Below, piece by piece: positions 16,496-25,179 of a DNA stretch of 64,000 nucleotides (the first letter of the stretch is position 1; each line of letters opens with the position of its first letter). Made by a program: the position numbers and the translations under genes. Under the pieces are notes generated by a model. The model did not search any database and was not told where the DNA came from. It worked only from the letters and a program-made list of their open reading frames with translations. Source of the DNA: Streptomyces sp. NBC_00820 (lineage in GTDB: Bacteria > Actinomycetota > Actinomycetes > Streptomycetales > Streptomycetaceae); assembly GCF_036347055.1 (NCBI RefSeq), contig NZ_CP108882.1:1302001-1366000 (forward strand), read 5' to 3'.

Positions 16496-17344
16496 ATGCA
16501 GACGAATTCCACATCCCCCGCGCACACCAGCCTCGTCGCCATCGGCGACTCCTTCACCGAGGGGATGTCGGACCTCCTGCCCGACGGCTCCTACCGCGGC
16601 TGGGCCGACGTTCTCGCCTCGCGGATGGCCGCCCACACCCCCGGCTTCCGCTACGCCAACCTCGCCGTACGCGGGAAGCTGATCGGACAGATCGTCGACG
16701 AGCAGGTCGACGCGGCGGCAGCGATGAACCCCGACGTCATCACGCTGGTCGGCGGCCTCAACGACACTCTGCGACCCAAGTGCGACATGGGCAGGGTGCG
16801 GGGGCTGCTGACCGAGGCCGTGGAGCGGCTGGCGCCCAGCTGCAAGCAGCTCGTGCTGATGCGCAGCCCCGGCCGGCAGGGCCCGGTGCTGGAGCGGTTC
16901 CGTCCGCGCATGGAGGAGCTGTTCGCCTGCGTCGACGAGCTGGCCGAGAAGCACGGCGCCGTGGTGGTCGACCTGTACGCCGCGCCGTCGCTGGCCGACC
17001 CGCGGCTGTGGGACGTGGACCGGCTGCACCTGACGCCCGAGGGGCACCGCCGTATCGCGGAGGCGGTGTGGCAGTCACTCGGCTACGAGGCCGAGGACAC
17101 CGAGTGGCGCACCCCGATGGCCGCCACCCCGCCGCCGGGCTGGGTCTCGCGCCGGGCCGCGGACGCGCAGTTCGCCCGGCAGTACCTGCTGCCCTGGATA
17201 GGCCGCCGCCTCACCGGCCGCTCCTCCGGCGACGGCCGGACAGGCGCCCACTTCAGCGCCGAGCTGGGCAAACCCTTCTGGGTCACCCCCGCGGACCACA
17301 CGAACCCGGGCCCGGTGACGGACTGGCGACAGGTGAATCCCTGA
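16496..17344 (+). CDS. SGNH/GDSL-family hydrolase
   Basis: This 282-residue protein has the SGNH blocks: block I IGDSFTEGMSD with the nucleophile Ser, the block II Gly region (NLAVRGK), block III GGLNDTLRP with the Asn, and block V DRLHLTPEGHRRIAE with the Asp-x-x-His pair. The catalytic Ser-Asp-His triad is therefore intact. There is no signal peptide, so it is probably a cytoplasmic esterase or lipase-like enzyme of unknown substrate. About 60 residues extend beyond the SGNH core. Its 3' end converges on weakly supported leftward sequence. Confidence 0.9.
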   Translation: MQTNSTSPAHTSLVAIGDSFTEGMSDLLPDGSYRGWADVLASRMAAHTPGFRYANLAVRGKLIGQIVDEQVDAAAAMNPDVITLVGGLNDTLRPKCDMGRVRGLLTEAVERLAPSCKQLVLMRSPGRQGPVLERFRPRMEELFACVDELAEKHGAVVVDLYAAPSLADPRLWDVDRLHLTPEGHRRIAEAVWQSLGYEAEDTEWRTPMAATPPPGWVSRRAADAQFARQYLLPWIGRRLTGRSSGDGRTGAHFSAELGKPFWVTPADHTNPGPVTDWRQVNP

Positions 17345-17501
17345 CCTGGAGCGCCGCCCGGCTGCCGAGGGCCTGAACGGCGGAGAAGATTACGGGGCGT
17401 GCGTCCCGAAACGCACGCATCTCCTCGTACTCGTCGAAAAAACCCTCACCGTAGTGGCGTTCCCCAAGAGCAACGCACTCGTCGTCGGCGTCAGTCGTCA
17501 A
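17283..17501 (-). pseudogene. Possible short coding remnant after the unknown gene
   Basis: A leftward frame from TTG 17501 encodes up to 72 residues. The first 50 (beginning MTTDADDECVALGERHYGEG) have a protein-like composition rich in Asp, Glu and aromatic residues. The rest overlaps the end of the SGNH gene antisense and looks non-coding. The frame stays open a little upstream (LAWWGP) with no better start. I cannot name a family. It may be the decayed end of a gene once located beside the 161-residue unknown protein. Confidence 0.25.
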
Positions 17502-17543
17502 TGGGCCCCACCAGGCAAGTCTGGCTCCAGCCGTCGGCCTCGG

Positions 17544-18029
17544 TCACCTGACCCGCGGCTCAGTGAGGAGAACGACTCGATCAGCCTCCACGTCGAAGCC
17601 GAGCACCGGATGGCCATAGTCGCCCTCCGGGTCCATCAGCACCGGCTTGCCCAACCGCCGCCCGATCTCCCGAAGGAAGCCGCAGAACGCATCGAGTCGT
17701 TCCTGGCCCTGCAACTCCCGCAGGTCGACGTCGAAGTCGACTTCATCATCAGCGTGGAACCGGAAGATCGCCAACACATCGGTGGTCGGCCAGACCCGCA
17801 GGTGCGGGCATTCGGCATCCGCCGGGCGTGAGAGCGCGGCCTCCGCCCGTGGCATCGGAAGCACCGTCTCGCCTTCGGAGTACTGGCACTTCCAGCCCCT
17901 CTCCGCGACAAGATCGAGGACCCCCTGCCAGTCCTCCACCGAGGCATCGGGCACACGCACGTCCGGCAGCGGCCCCATCAGGTCCGGGTCGAAGAAGCAC
18001 TGCACGTCATCCCACAGCAGATCAGCCAC
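17544..18029 (-). CDS. Unknown protein, 161 residues (possible immunity-like protein)
   Basis: I do not recognise this family. From GTG 18029 the protein begins VADLLWDDVQCFFDPDLMG and is acidic, with no membrane segment or signal. It includes VEDWQGVLDLVAERGW and HADDEVDFDVDLRELQGQ, and ends with LGFDVEADRVVLLTE. Its size, acidity and isolated position recall orphan immunity proteins of polymorphic-toxin systems in Streptomyces, but no toxin gene is adjacent. The frame is open upstream to 18386, but that part has the low-complexity composition of non-coding high-G+C DNA. A GGCGGG ribosome-binding site lies close to the GTG. Confidence 0.7.
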   Translation of the reverse strand: MADLLWDDVQCFFDPDLMGPLPDVRVPDASVEDWQGVLDLVAERGWKCQYSEGETVLPMPRAEAALSRPADAECPHLRVWPTTDVLAIFRFHADDEVDFDVDLRELQGQERLDAFCGFLREIGRRLGKPVLMDPEGDYGHPVLGFDVEADRVVLLTEPRVR

Positions 18030-18195
18030 CCCGCCATGCTGCCCGGCTCCCCGACCCAATGCACCCCCGGCCCCGGCCCCGCTGCGCCGCCTTCGGCAAG
18101 TCATCGCACGCAACTGCCGTTGATTGCACGACAATTGACCAGGTGCTGAGAGCTGAGCAGATGTGGAAGGCAGCCGAGGGCACATGGGTGCGGTG

Positions 18196-18211
18196 TGAGT
18201 ACGGGTACTCA
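18196..18211. promoter_or_regulatory. Perfect palindrome TGAGTACGGGTACTCA (copy 1)
   Basis: TGAGTAC-GG-GTACTCA is a perfect 7-2-7 inverted repeat about 75 bp upstream of the small membrane-protein/UbiA operon. An identical 16-mer lies at 56603-56618, about 80 bp upstream of the GNAT-aminotransferase/CdsA operon. It looks like a dimeric repressor or activator operator; the regulator is unknown. Confidence 0.6.
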
Positions 18212-18286
18212 TGCGTACGAACCGGAGGGCGCCGCATGATGTCCGGGACGTGATCGGCAAGTCACGTCGGCAGAAGGGTGTTGAAG

Positions 18287-18529
18287 GTGGGAGCAGGATC
18301 GTCGCCTGGCCCGGTGGATCAGCCGGATGAGCCGGGCCGGCCGAACGGGGCGCGCGGGTCGGACAAGTTGAGCCAGGCCGGACCACGCCGGCGAAGCTCG
18401 CCCCTGCAGCGGATCGTCACGGTGCTGGGCTGTGTGCTGGGCGGCGTCCTGATGCTCAGCGGTCTGCTGGTCGTCGGCGTGATGGTGCTGCTGTGGACGG
18501 GCTCCATCCAGCTGTTTCCGAACAAGTGA
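18287..18529 (+). CDS. Small single-pass membrane protein
   Basis: This peptide of about 80 residues has a Pro/Gly-rich polar N-terminal half and one strong transmembrane helix near the C terminus (VLGCVLGGVLMLSGLLVVGV), ending SIQLFPNK. The start is uncertain: GTG 18287 has AGAAGGG at a suitable distance, while GTG 18278 is in frame but has no room for a ribosome-binding site. It lies 14 bp before the UbiA/EboC gene and shares its strand, so it is probably co-transcribed and may be a subunit or chaperone of that membrane enzyme. It belongs to no family I can name. Confidence 0.6.
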   Translation: MGAGSSPGPVDQPDEPGRPNGARGSDKLSQAGPRRRSSPLQRIVTVLGCVLGGVLMLSGLLVVGVMVLLWTGSIQLFPNK

Positions 18530-18543
18530 GGAGGGGAGATCAC

Positions 18544-19698
18544 GTGAGGAGGGAACGGCCGTACATGTCGCTGCTCGCTCGTACCGCGGTCCGGATCCGC
18601 GTGCTGGTCACACTGTGCCGCCCGGCCGTGGCGGTGCTGTTCGCTCTCTACACGGCGCTCGGCCTCGCCCAGGCCGGCCAGGCGGAGCGTCCGCTGCTGC
18701 TGGCCCGGTGTCTGGTACCGGTGGTGGCGTTCCTGCTGTGCTCGGTGTGCGTGAACGACCTCTCGGACCAGGCCGTCGACCAGGTCAACCTGGCCGGTGA
18801 CCGAAGCCGCCCGCTCGTCACCGGCATGGCCGGCGCCCGCGACCTCGTCGTCACCGCCGTGACGGCCGGGGGCATCGCGCTCGGAACGGCTTTCCTGCTG
18901 GGCACGCGCCCGGGGCTGGTCATGGCCGCCGCGCTCGCACTCAGCGCGGGCTACTCGGTGCGCCCCGTCCGCTTCGCCGACCGCGGAGCCGTCGCGGCGC
19001 TGGTCCTGCCGGCCTGCTACGTCGCGTTGCCGTACCTGCTGGCCCTGACAGCCGCCGGCCACCGGATCGGCCCCCGCGACCTGCTCATGCTCGCCGGCCT
19101 CTACGCGGGCTTCGTCGGCCGCATCGTGCTCAAGGACTTCCGCGACGTGCGCGGCGACGCGCTCTTCGGCAAGCGCACCTTCCTGGTCCGGCACGGTCGG
19201 CGCGCGACCTGCCTGTTCAGCGCCTGCTTCTGGAGCGTCGGCTGCGGCGTCATCCTGCTCGCCACACCGTCCCGCTCGCCGGTCCTGATCGCCTCTTACG
19301 CCCTGTGCCTGGGCACCGTCGTACTGATCCTGCGCACCCTCGCGGGCGAGGTGGGGCACCGCGAGGAGGAAGCGCTGATCACCGGCGTGGCAGCGGTCGG
19401 CCGGGGACTGCTCACGCTCCAGCTGACCCACCTGGCGGCCGGGCAGGCCGACTGGAGCACGCCGGCGCGCTCCGCGGCGGTGGGCGCGCTGACGCTGCTG
19501 ACCCTGGCACAGGCGTTCAGCCTGGTGCGGAACGGCCCGAGGACGAATCTCACGCTCGCCTCGCTGCCCCGCGACACCGATGCCCTCCCGGCTCACGCGG
19601 CGGCGGCCGACACCGATGCCCTCCTCGCCTGTGCCACGGCCACTGGCGCCGATGGCCTGCCGCCCCACGCCCCCGCCCCCACCCCTCGACACGGCTGA
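18544..19698 (+). CDS. UbiA-family prenyltransferase-like membrane protein (EboC type)
   Basis: This polytopic protein of about 384 residues keeps both Asp-rich motifs of the UbiA superfamily: NDLSDQAVD (NDxxDxxxD) and KDFRDVRGD (DxRDxxGD). These bind Mg2+-diphosphate of a prenyl donor, so a prenyl or lipid transfer reaction in the membrane is likely. The overall form resembles EboC proteins. The GTG at 18544 follows GGGGAG at good spacing; the ATG at 18565 (MSLLARTAV) is an alternative. The C-terminal 50 residues are a three-unit dodecapeptide repeat. The operon is preceded by the palindrome at 18196-18211, which recurs before the CdsA-like operon. Confidence 0.82.
   Translation: MRRERPYMSLLARTAVRIRVLVTLCRPAVAVLFALYTALGLAQAGQAERPLLLARCLVPVVAFLLCSVCVNDLSDQAVDQVNLAGDRSRPLVTGMAGARDLVVTAVTAGGIALGTAFLLGTRPGLVMAAALALSAGYSVRPVRFADRGAVAALVLPACYVALPYLLALTAAGHRIGPRDLLMLAGLYAGFVGRIVLKDFRDVRGDALFGKRTFLVRHGRRATCLFSACFWSVGCGVILLATPSRSPVLIASYALCLGTVVLILRTLAGEVGHREEEALITGVAAVGRGLLTLQLTHLAAGQADWSTPARSAAVGALTLLTLAQAFSLVRNGPRTNLTLASLPRDTDALPAHAAAADTDALLACATATGADGLPPHAPAPTPRHG
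19573..19680 (+). repeat. 36-bp in-frame repeat x3 at the end of the UbiA/EboC gene
   Basis: Three 36-bp units encode DTDALPAHAAAA, DTDALLACATAT and GADGLPPHAPAP after the last membrane helix. The first two share their first 12 bases exactly. Composition is Ala/Pro-rich and probably disordered. Confidence 0.8.
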
Positions 19699-19829
19699 CC
19701 TCCCGTCCATACCCCGCCCCCAGCTGCCGGCCCCGGAAGTCGACGGGCGATTCCCGACCTGCCCGGTCTTCGCCTCACAGCCGCGAACCCGGCGGTGATC
19801 TGCATCGTTTCTCTGCTTCGGCCAACTCA

Positions 19830-19870
19830 CCGGCGTGCGGCGGTGCCCCAGGGCCGCCTCCGCACGCCGG
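19830..19870. terminator. Bidirectional hairpin between convergent genes
   Basis: CCGGCGTGCGG (19830-19840) and CCGCACGCCGG (19860-19870) form a perfect 11-bp stem with a 19-nt loop. It sits between the UbiA/EboC gene (+) and the AraC-type gene (-), 3 bp from the latter's stop codon, as expected for a two-way terminator. Confidence 0.6.
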
Positions 19871-19873
19871 CGT

Positions 19874-20740
19874 TCAGAGCGCGGCCCGCTCCACGGGGAT
19901 CCACAGCTCCGCGTCCGACTGTGTGGCGTCCTGCGACAGCCGGGTCCGCAGGATCTCGGGTCCCGGTCGGCTCCGGTACGGGTTGGACGGGAACCACTGC
20001 GTGAACACGTCGCGCCAGAGGTACTGCAGCGCCTGCGGAAACGGCCCGGAGCTCTCGAAGACGGCCCACGTCCCGGCCGGCACGGTGAGCGCGTCCATGC
20101 CCTCGGGTACGGCCGCTCGGGTCACCACCCCGTGGTAGTAGTCGAGTTCGGTTCCCTCCGCCCGACTCGGGTCGAGGTTCACACTCACCCCTACGATCCC
20201 CTGCGGCTCCTGATCGGAGAGGCTCTGCACGCGCTGGAGCGTCTCCTTGCCGATGCTCCGGATGAAGTCGGCGATGGCGGAGTTCATCCCCTCGTGCACG
20301 AGGGGGACGCGGGCCATCCTGCCGACCACCCGGAACTCGTCCTTCTCCACGATCCGGTATCGCATACTGCTGCTCCCTTCGACGGTGAGGCGGAAGGACA
20401 GCCGTGGCTGGGACTGGAGACTCGCACCGGTCCGTCTGGCCTCGCCGGGACCGACGCCGTGCATGCCACGGAACGCGCGCGCGAACGCCTCCCCCGACGT
20501 GTAGCCGTAGCGCACCGCGATCTCCAACAGCGTCCGGTCCCCGGCCAGCACCTCGGCGCCGGCGATGGTGAGCCGCCTGCGCCGGATGTACTCCGACAGC
20601 GGCATTCCCGCCAGCGCGGAGAACAGCCGCCGGAAGTGGTAGTCCGAAGTCACCACGATCCGCGCCAGATCGGCCACCTCGACCCGCCGGTCGAGGTGGC
20701 GCTCGATGTGCTCCATGGCCTGGTTCAGCCGCTCCAGCAC
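19874..20740 (-). CDS. AraC-family regulator with GyrI-like effector domain
   Basis: This 288-residue regulator has two AraC helix-turn-helix motifs at the N terminus (about residues 1-105, LARIVVTSDYHFRRLFSALAG and LEIAVRYGYTSGEAFARAF). A C-terminal GyrI/BacR-type ligand-binding domain follows (about 125-288), ending DAELWIPVE, a typical GyrI-like close. Members resemble Rob/TipA-like drug-responsive regulators. The GTG at 20740 follows AAGGAGG at a good distance. It lies downstream of the 607-residue unknown gene on the same strand but is separated from it by a strong hairpin, so it is likely its own unit. Its targets are unknown. Confidence 0.9.
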   Translation of the reverse strand: MLERLNQAMEHIERHLDRRVEVADLARIVVTSDYHFRRLFSALAGMPLSEYIRRRRLTIAGAEVLAGDRTLLEIAVRYGYTSGEAFARAFRGMHGVGPGEARRTGASLQSQPRLSFRLTVEGSSSMRYRIVEKDEFRVVGRMARVPLVHEGMNSAIADFIRSIGKETLQRVQSLSDQEPQGIVGVSVNLDPSRAEGTELDYYHGVVTRAAVPEGMDALTVPAGTWAVFESSGPFPQALQYLWRDVFTQWFPSNPYRSRPGPEILRTRLSQDATQSDAELWIPVERAAL

Positions 20741-20785
20741 CCCGGCCTCCTTCCCTTTCGGTCACTCACGTTAGGAAGGGCCCAC

Positions 20786-20832
20786 CCTGCCGGACCCGAC
20801 ATCCTGTGCCCGATCCGGTCGGGTGCGGCAGG
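20786..20832 (-). terminator. 15-bp near-perfect inverted repeat downstream of the unknown gene
   Basis: CCTGCCGGACCCGAC (20786-20800) pairs with GTCGGGTGCGGCAGG (20818-20832) with a single mismatch, around a 17-nt loop. It falls in the gap between the stop of the 607-residue unknown gene and the AraC-type gene. Confidence 0.55.
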
Positions 20833-20870
20833 CCACCGACGCCCCGCGCACGTCACGGGGAGGGGGCCGG

Positions 20871-22694
20871 TCAGGCGCTGTCGGGCCACGTGAACCCGAG
20901 CTCCTCGGCGCGCTCACGGCTCCCACCGCACACCTGCGCGTACGACTTCGGGTCCTCTTCGGCGAGCCGGCGCAAGGCGGCCGCGGCCTGTTCCTCGGGT
21001 GGTGTGCCGTCGTCCGCGACGACCCAGCGGAACTGGAGCGGACTGTCCGCTCGTTCCGGGCTGCCGGATTCCAAACCCGGCAGGTACCAGAAGGTCACCA
21101 CGGCGGTGTCGGGGTCGGCGAAGCCACTGCCGATCCAGCTTCGGCTCGCGTCCCATCGGCTCAGCAGATCCGGCTTCTCGATCAACCCCGCTCTGATCAG
21201 GCGGGCGACGGTGCGGGTCCGCCAGGACCAGGCGCGGTCGGTCTCGGCTCTGGTGATCTCCGCGTCGTAGGCGGAGGCGTCGAACCGGTGGGCGGGCGGG
21301 TACGGCACGGTGTCGCGGGAGCCCGGCATGGTCTGCCGCCAGTTCTCCCAGACCACCTGGTCCGCGTCGCGCCTGATGGTGACGTAGAGCGCACCACAGC
21401 ACCCCTCGGTGCAGTGAGCCTCCGCGAGTTGCACCTCTCGGGGCTCCGCTCCGGCCCGCAGCCGACCATCGTCCAGCAGGCACTCGGGGCTGTGGGCGGG
21501 CCCGCGGCCGAACATCGCGGGAACCACCGGGCAGCCGTCGATGAGCACACGTGCCTCGACGGGTTCCCGGTCCGCGGGGTCACCGGCCACCACTTCGACG
21601 CGGAACCTGTCGGACGTGGCTGAGCGGCGCTCAAACGGCCGCCGTCCGGTGCGCCGGATCCAGTCGGTTCGCGGCCGCTGGTCCGCCGTGCCGCCGGTGG
21701 CGCCCGCCACCGCCCATCGGGGCTCGGCCAGCAACCGCCCGATCAATTCCAGCAGCACCGCGCGCCGCTCGGGCGGCCAGTCCAGCAGCACACCGGTGCC
21801 GCTGCTCAGATCCAGCGCGAGCGACAGCAGCATGGCCGCGTTGTCGAGGGTGGGCGGCAGCAGACCGGCTCGGCCGACGACGCCGTCGTACACGCGGACG
21901 GCATCGCGGTAGGCAAGGAGGTCGGACGGGTCGTCGCGTGAGCACCCCATCCGGACGAGCAGCCTGCCCGCCTGGGCGAGGAGGCCGGTGTCGGAGGGAC
22001 GGTGGTCGAGGAGGTCGGACAACCGCGCGGCCTCCGCGATCCGGCGGGCGACCGCGCTCCCGACGAATTGGGGTGTGGTGGGCAGCGCGACCAGTTCCGG
22101 GCGGACGGCCTGCCGGTCACCCGTCCACAGGGTGTGGACGAGCGACTGCAGTCCGTCACGGCGAGCATGCACGGCGAGCCACAGGACGGCCGCGGATCGG
22201 CGGTCGAGAACGTCGAGCGCGCCGACCGCTGGGCCGGTGAGTGCCCGGAACAGGCCGAGAACGCGGAGATACGGGACGTCCTCGGGACCGCCCAGGCGGC
22301 CCAGCAGGGCGATGCCCGCGGTGACGGTGGACGTGGTCGTACCGGTCCGGACCAGCCTCCGGCCCAGGGTGCGTGCCGCATCCACCTGCTCGGCGGGCAG
22401 TGGCAGCGCGGCGACGGCAGACCTGATCAGGTGTCTGTGGCGATCCTGGATGCCGAGTCGTTCGAAGCGGCGACGCAGGGTGTCGGAGTCGTCCGGAAGT
22501 GGGCTGAGCGCTGCGTGGACGGCGCTCTTCGCCTCTTCGTGAGAGAGCGGATCGTCGCCCGCAGCGGCCTTCCGGGGCGGGGAGTAACCGCGCTGGGGCG
22601 GGACCCCGTCCGGGGACGCGCGCAGCAGGCGCAGGGCGTGGTCGTACAGAGCGGTCGGAGGAGTGAGCGCGCCGCGCTCTTCCTGGGCGCTCAC
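20871..22694 (-). CDS. Unknown 607-residue protein, helical N-terminal half
   Basis: I do not recognise a family. From GTG 22694 (VSAQEERGALTPPTALYDHA) the N-terminal two thirds are rich in Leu/Ala/Arg helices with HEAT/armadillo-like spacing (GIALLGRLGGPEDVPYLRV, GRLLVRMGCSRDDPSD). The last third, from about residue 330, is more beta-like and contains the Cys cluster CTEGCCG and Trp-rich segments such as VVWENWRQ. No signal or membrane helix is seen. The frame remains open upstream to 23108 but without a ribosome-binding site, and the added sequence looks non-coding. The start could shift slightly. No neighbour explains the function. Confidence 0.7.
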   Translation of the reverse strand: MSAQEERGALTPPTALYDHALRLLRASPDGVPPQRGYSPPRKAAAGDDPLSHEEAKSAVHAALSPLPDDSDTLRRRFERLGIQDRHRHLIRSAVAALPLPAEQVDAARTLGRRLVRTGTTTSTVTAGIALLGRLGGPEDVPYLRVLGLFRALTGPAVGALDVLDRRSAAVLWLAVHARRDGLQSLVHTLWTGDRQAVRPELVALPTTPQFVGSAVARRIAEAARLSDLLDHRPSDTGLLAQAGRLLVRMGCSRDDPSDLLAYRDAVRVYDGVVGRAGLLPPTLDNAAMLLSLALDLSSGTGVLLDWPPERRAVLLELIGRLLAEPRWAVAGATGGTADQRPRTDWIRRTGRRPFERRSATSDRFRVEVVAGDPADREPVEARVLIDGCPVVPAMFGRGPAHSPECLLDDGRLRAGAEPREVQLAEAHCTEGCCGALYVTIRRDADQVVWENWRQTMPGSRDTVPYPPAHRFDASAYDAEITRAETDRAWSWRTRTVARLIRAGLIEKPDLLSRWDASRSWIGSGFADPDTAVVTFWYLPGLESGSPERADSPLQFRWVVADDGTPPEEQAAAALRRLAEEDPKSYAQVCGGSRERAEELGFTWPDSA

Positions 22695-23152
22695 CGGGTG
22701 AAGCGGTACTCGATTCCATAAGTCATGCGCGCAGCATGCCAGCCGGTCGGCACCGTGTCGAAGGAATTGGCGGGGCCGCGGCAGGTTCCGACAGCCACCC
22801 CGAGATCCCCCGCGCTCCCCCGAGATCCCCCGGCCCGCCCGTGCGGTGCTGTCCAGCGCCGAGAAGTCGATCACGCGCGGGCGTGTGTGCCGGAACACGG
22901 CATCGTCGCGGACCAGGCGGGTCCGGGCAGGCCGGACAGGGCCGGGCAGGAGCTCCCCGAGCGCCGCGCGCGCAAGGGCGGAAGTCCGAAGGGGCTGCCC
23001 TCGGCGGACAGTTGAGCATCGGGCGGGACGTCGTCCCGCGCCCACCTCGCGGGCGGCCGGGCGCGCACCCGTGCGGGAACCCGCGACCTGTGGGTTCCTA
23101 CACCCCATGGACAGGTCAGACCCTGTATGGACGGACGGTAAACTCTGGACAC
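22695..23152. other. 458-bp divergent gap upstream of purB
   Basis: No gene is supported. It holds two copies of CCCCGAGATCCCCC (22799-22812 and 22821-22834). Near purB there is a pseudo-palindrome, ACAGG-N6-CCTGT (23111-23126), and a -10-like TAAACT (23139-23144) that would place transcription start within a few bases of the purB GTG. No clear -35 is visible. The promoter of the leftward unknown gene should also lie here. Confidence 0.4.
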
Positions 23153-24595
23153 GTGACTTCAGCGCCCGCCAAGCCCCGCATCCCGAACGTCCTCGCCGGA
23201 CGTTACGCCTCCGCCGAGCTCGCCACGCTCTGGTCGCCCGAGCAGAAGGTGAAACTGGAGCGACAGCTCTGGCTCGCCGTGCTGCGGGCCCAGAAGGACC
23301 TCGGCATCGAGGTGCCGGACGAGGCGATCGCCGACTACGAGCGCGTCCTCGACACCGTCGACCTGGCCTCCATCGCCGAGCGCGAGAAGGTCACCCGGCA
23401 CGACGTGAAGGCGCGGATCGAGGAGTTCAACGACCTCGCCGGGCACGAGCACGTGCACAAGGGCATGACCTCCCGCGACCTGACGGAGAACGTCGAGCAG
23501 CTCCAGATCCGGCTCTCGCTGGAGCTGATGCGCGACCGCGCGGTCGCCGTGCTGGCCCGCCTGGGCAAGCTGTCCGGTGAGTACGCCGAGCTGGTCATGG
23601 CCGGCCGCTCGCACAACGTCGCCGCGCAGGCCACCACCCTCGGCAAGCGCTTCGCGACCGCCGCCGACGAGCTGCTCGTGGCGTACGGCCGGGTCGAGGA
23701 GCTGCTGGGCCGCTACCCGCTGCGCGGTATCAAGGGCCCGGTCGGCACCGCGCAGGACATGCTGGACCTGCTCGGCGGGGACGCGGCCAAGCTCGCGGAG
23801 CTGGAGCAGCGGATCGCGCACCACCTGGGCTTCTCGCAGGCGTTCACCTCGGTCGGCCAGGTCTACCCGCGCTCGCTGGACTACGAGGTCGTCACCGCCC
23901 TGGTGCAGCTGGCGGCGGCGCCGTCCTCGCTGGCCAAGACGGTCCGGCTGATGGCCGGGCACGAGCTGGTCACCGAGGGCTTCAAGCCGGGCCAGGTCGG
24001 CTCGTCCGCGATGCCGCACAAGATGAACACCCGCTCCTGCGAGCGCGTCAACGGCCTGATGGTCATCCTGCGCGGCTACGCCTCGATGACCGGTGAGCTG
24101 GCGGGCGACCAATGGAACGAGGGCGACGTCTCCTGCTCGGTGGTGCGCCGGGTCGCGCTGCCGGACGCGTTCTTCGCGCTGGACGGTCTGCTGGAGACCT
24201 TCCTGACGGTGCTGGACGAGTTCGGCGCGTTCCCCGCCGTGGTCGCCCGTGAGCTGGACCGCTACCTGCCGTTCCTCGCCACCACCAAGGTGCTGATGGG
24301 CGCGGTGCGCGCAGGCGTCGGCCGCGAGGTCGCGCACGAGGCGATCAAGGAGAACGCCGTCGCCACCGCGCTCGCCATGCGCGAGCAGGGCGCCGAGCGC
24401 AACGACCTGCTCGACAAGCTCGCCGCCGACGAGCGTCTCCCGCTCGACCGTGAGCAGCTGGCCGCGCTGATGGCCGACAAGCTGTCCTTCACCGGCGCCG
24501 CCGCCGACCAGGTCGGCGTGGTCGTGGGCCGGATCGAGGAGATCGCCAAGCAGCACCCGGAGGCCGCCGGTTACACCCCCGGAGCGATCCTCTGA
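23153..24595 (+). CDS. purB: Adenylosuccinate lyase
   Basis: PurB acts twice in purine synthesis: it cleaves SAICAR to AICAR and adenylosuccinate to AMP. The 480-residue protein begins VTSAPAKPRIPNVLAGRYAS. It carries the fumarase/aspartase-superfamily signature GSSAMPHKMN with the catalytic serine loop, TSRDLTENVEQ, GRSHNVAAQATTLGKR (with catalytic His) and the KGPVGTAQDML region. The GTG at 23153 is chosen because family homology starts there; the frame is open far upstream in non-coding DNA. It overlaps nothing and is followed at once by a DNA glycosylase gene. Confidence 0.95.
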   Translation: MTSAPAKPRIPNVLAGRYASAELATLWSPEQKVKLERQLWLAVLRAQKDLGIEVPDEAIADYERVLDTVDLASIAEREKVTRHDVKARIEEFNDLAGHEHVHKGMTSRDLTENVEQLQIRLSLELMRDRAVAVLARLGKLSGEYAELVMAGRSHNVAAQATTLGKRFATAADELLVAYGRVEELLGRYPLRGIKGPVGTAQDMLDLLGGDAAKLAELEQRIAHHLGFSQAFTSVGQVYPRSLDYEVVTALVQLAAAPSSLAKTVRLMAGHELVTEGFKPGQVGSSAMPHKMNTRSCERVNGLMVILRGYASMTGELAGDQWNEGDVSCSVVRRVALPDAFFALDGLLETFLTVLDEFGAFPAVVARELDRYLPFLATTKVLMGAVRAGVGREVAHEAIKENAVATALAMREQGAERNDLLDKLAADERLPLDREQLAALMADKLSFTGAAADQVGVVVGRIEEIAKQHPEAAGYTPGAIL

Positions 24596-24615
24596 CCCGC
24601 TTCACCTCGGCGGAC

Positions 24616-25179
24616 ATGGAGGCCGCCCGCGACCGTCTCGTCCCGGACGTGATCGCGGACGGCCTCCATGTCCTGTTCTGCGGCATCAACCCGGGCCTGA
24701 TGTCGGCGGCGACGGGCCACCACTTCGCCCGCCCGGGCAACCGCTTCTGGCCGGTGCTGCATCTGTCCGGGTTCACGCCGAGGCAGTTGAGGCCGGCCGA
24801 GCAGGGTGAACTGCTGTCGTACGGGCTGGGCATCACGAACGTCGTGGAGCGGGCGACCGCGCGGGCCGACGAGCTGAGCACCGAGGAGTACGTCGAGGGC
24901 GGGCGGCTCCTGACGGCGAAGGTGGCGCTTCGGCGGCCGAAGTGGCTCGCGGTCGTGGGAGTGACCGCGTACCGGACCGCCTTCGGCGAGCGCAAGGCTC
25001 AAGTGGGGCCGCAGGAGCGGACCATCGGAGACACCCGCGTGTGGGTGCTGCCCAACCCCAGCGGGCTGAACGCGCATTGGACGGCGGCGACGATGGCCGA
25101 GGAGTTCGCGCGGCTGCGGGTGGCCGCGGGGGTCGCGGATCAGGGAGGATCTGTGTCGGTCACCACCCCGAGGAGCTGA
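24616..25179 (+). CDS. mug: G/U mismatch-specific DNA glycosylase
   Basis: This 187-residue uracil-DNA-glycosylase-superfamily protein of the Mug/TDG type has motif 1 CGINPGL, with the family Asn that activates water, FARPGNRFWPVLHLSG, and motif 2 LPNPSGLNAHW. It removes uracil or thymine from mismatches with G, relevant to a high-G+C genome prone to cytosine deamination. I use ATG 24616; homology suggests the true start may be an upstream non-ATG codon overlapping the purB stop (CTG 24592), and the operon with purB is tight. The last 40 bp overlap the convergent unknown gene at 25140-25583. Confidence 0.9.
   Translation: MEAARDRLVPDVIADGLHVLFCGINPGLMSAATGHHFARPGNRFWPVLHLSGFTPRQLRPAEQGELLSYGLGITNVVERATARADELSTEEYVEGGRLLTAKVALRRPKWLAVVGVTAYRTAFGERKAQVGPQERTIGDTRVWVLPNPSGLNAHWTAATMAEEFARLRVAAGVADQGGSVSVTTPRS

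Noticed and set aside
18030..18386. Upstream extension of the 161-residue unknown protein to 280 codons
   Set aside because: The added part is Pro/Ser/Arg-rich and contains the palindrome region; the GTG at 18029 starts the protein-like sequence.
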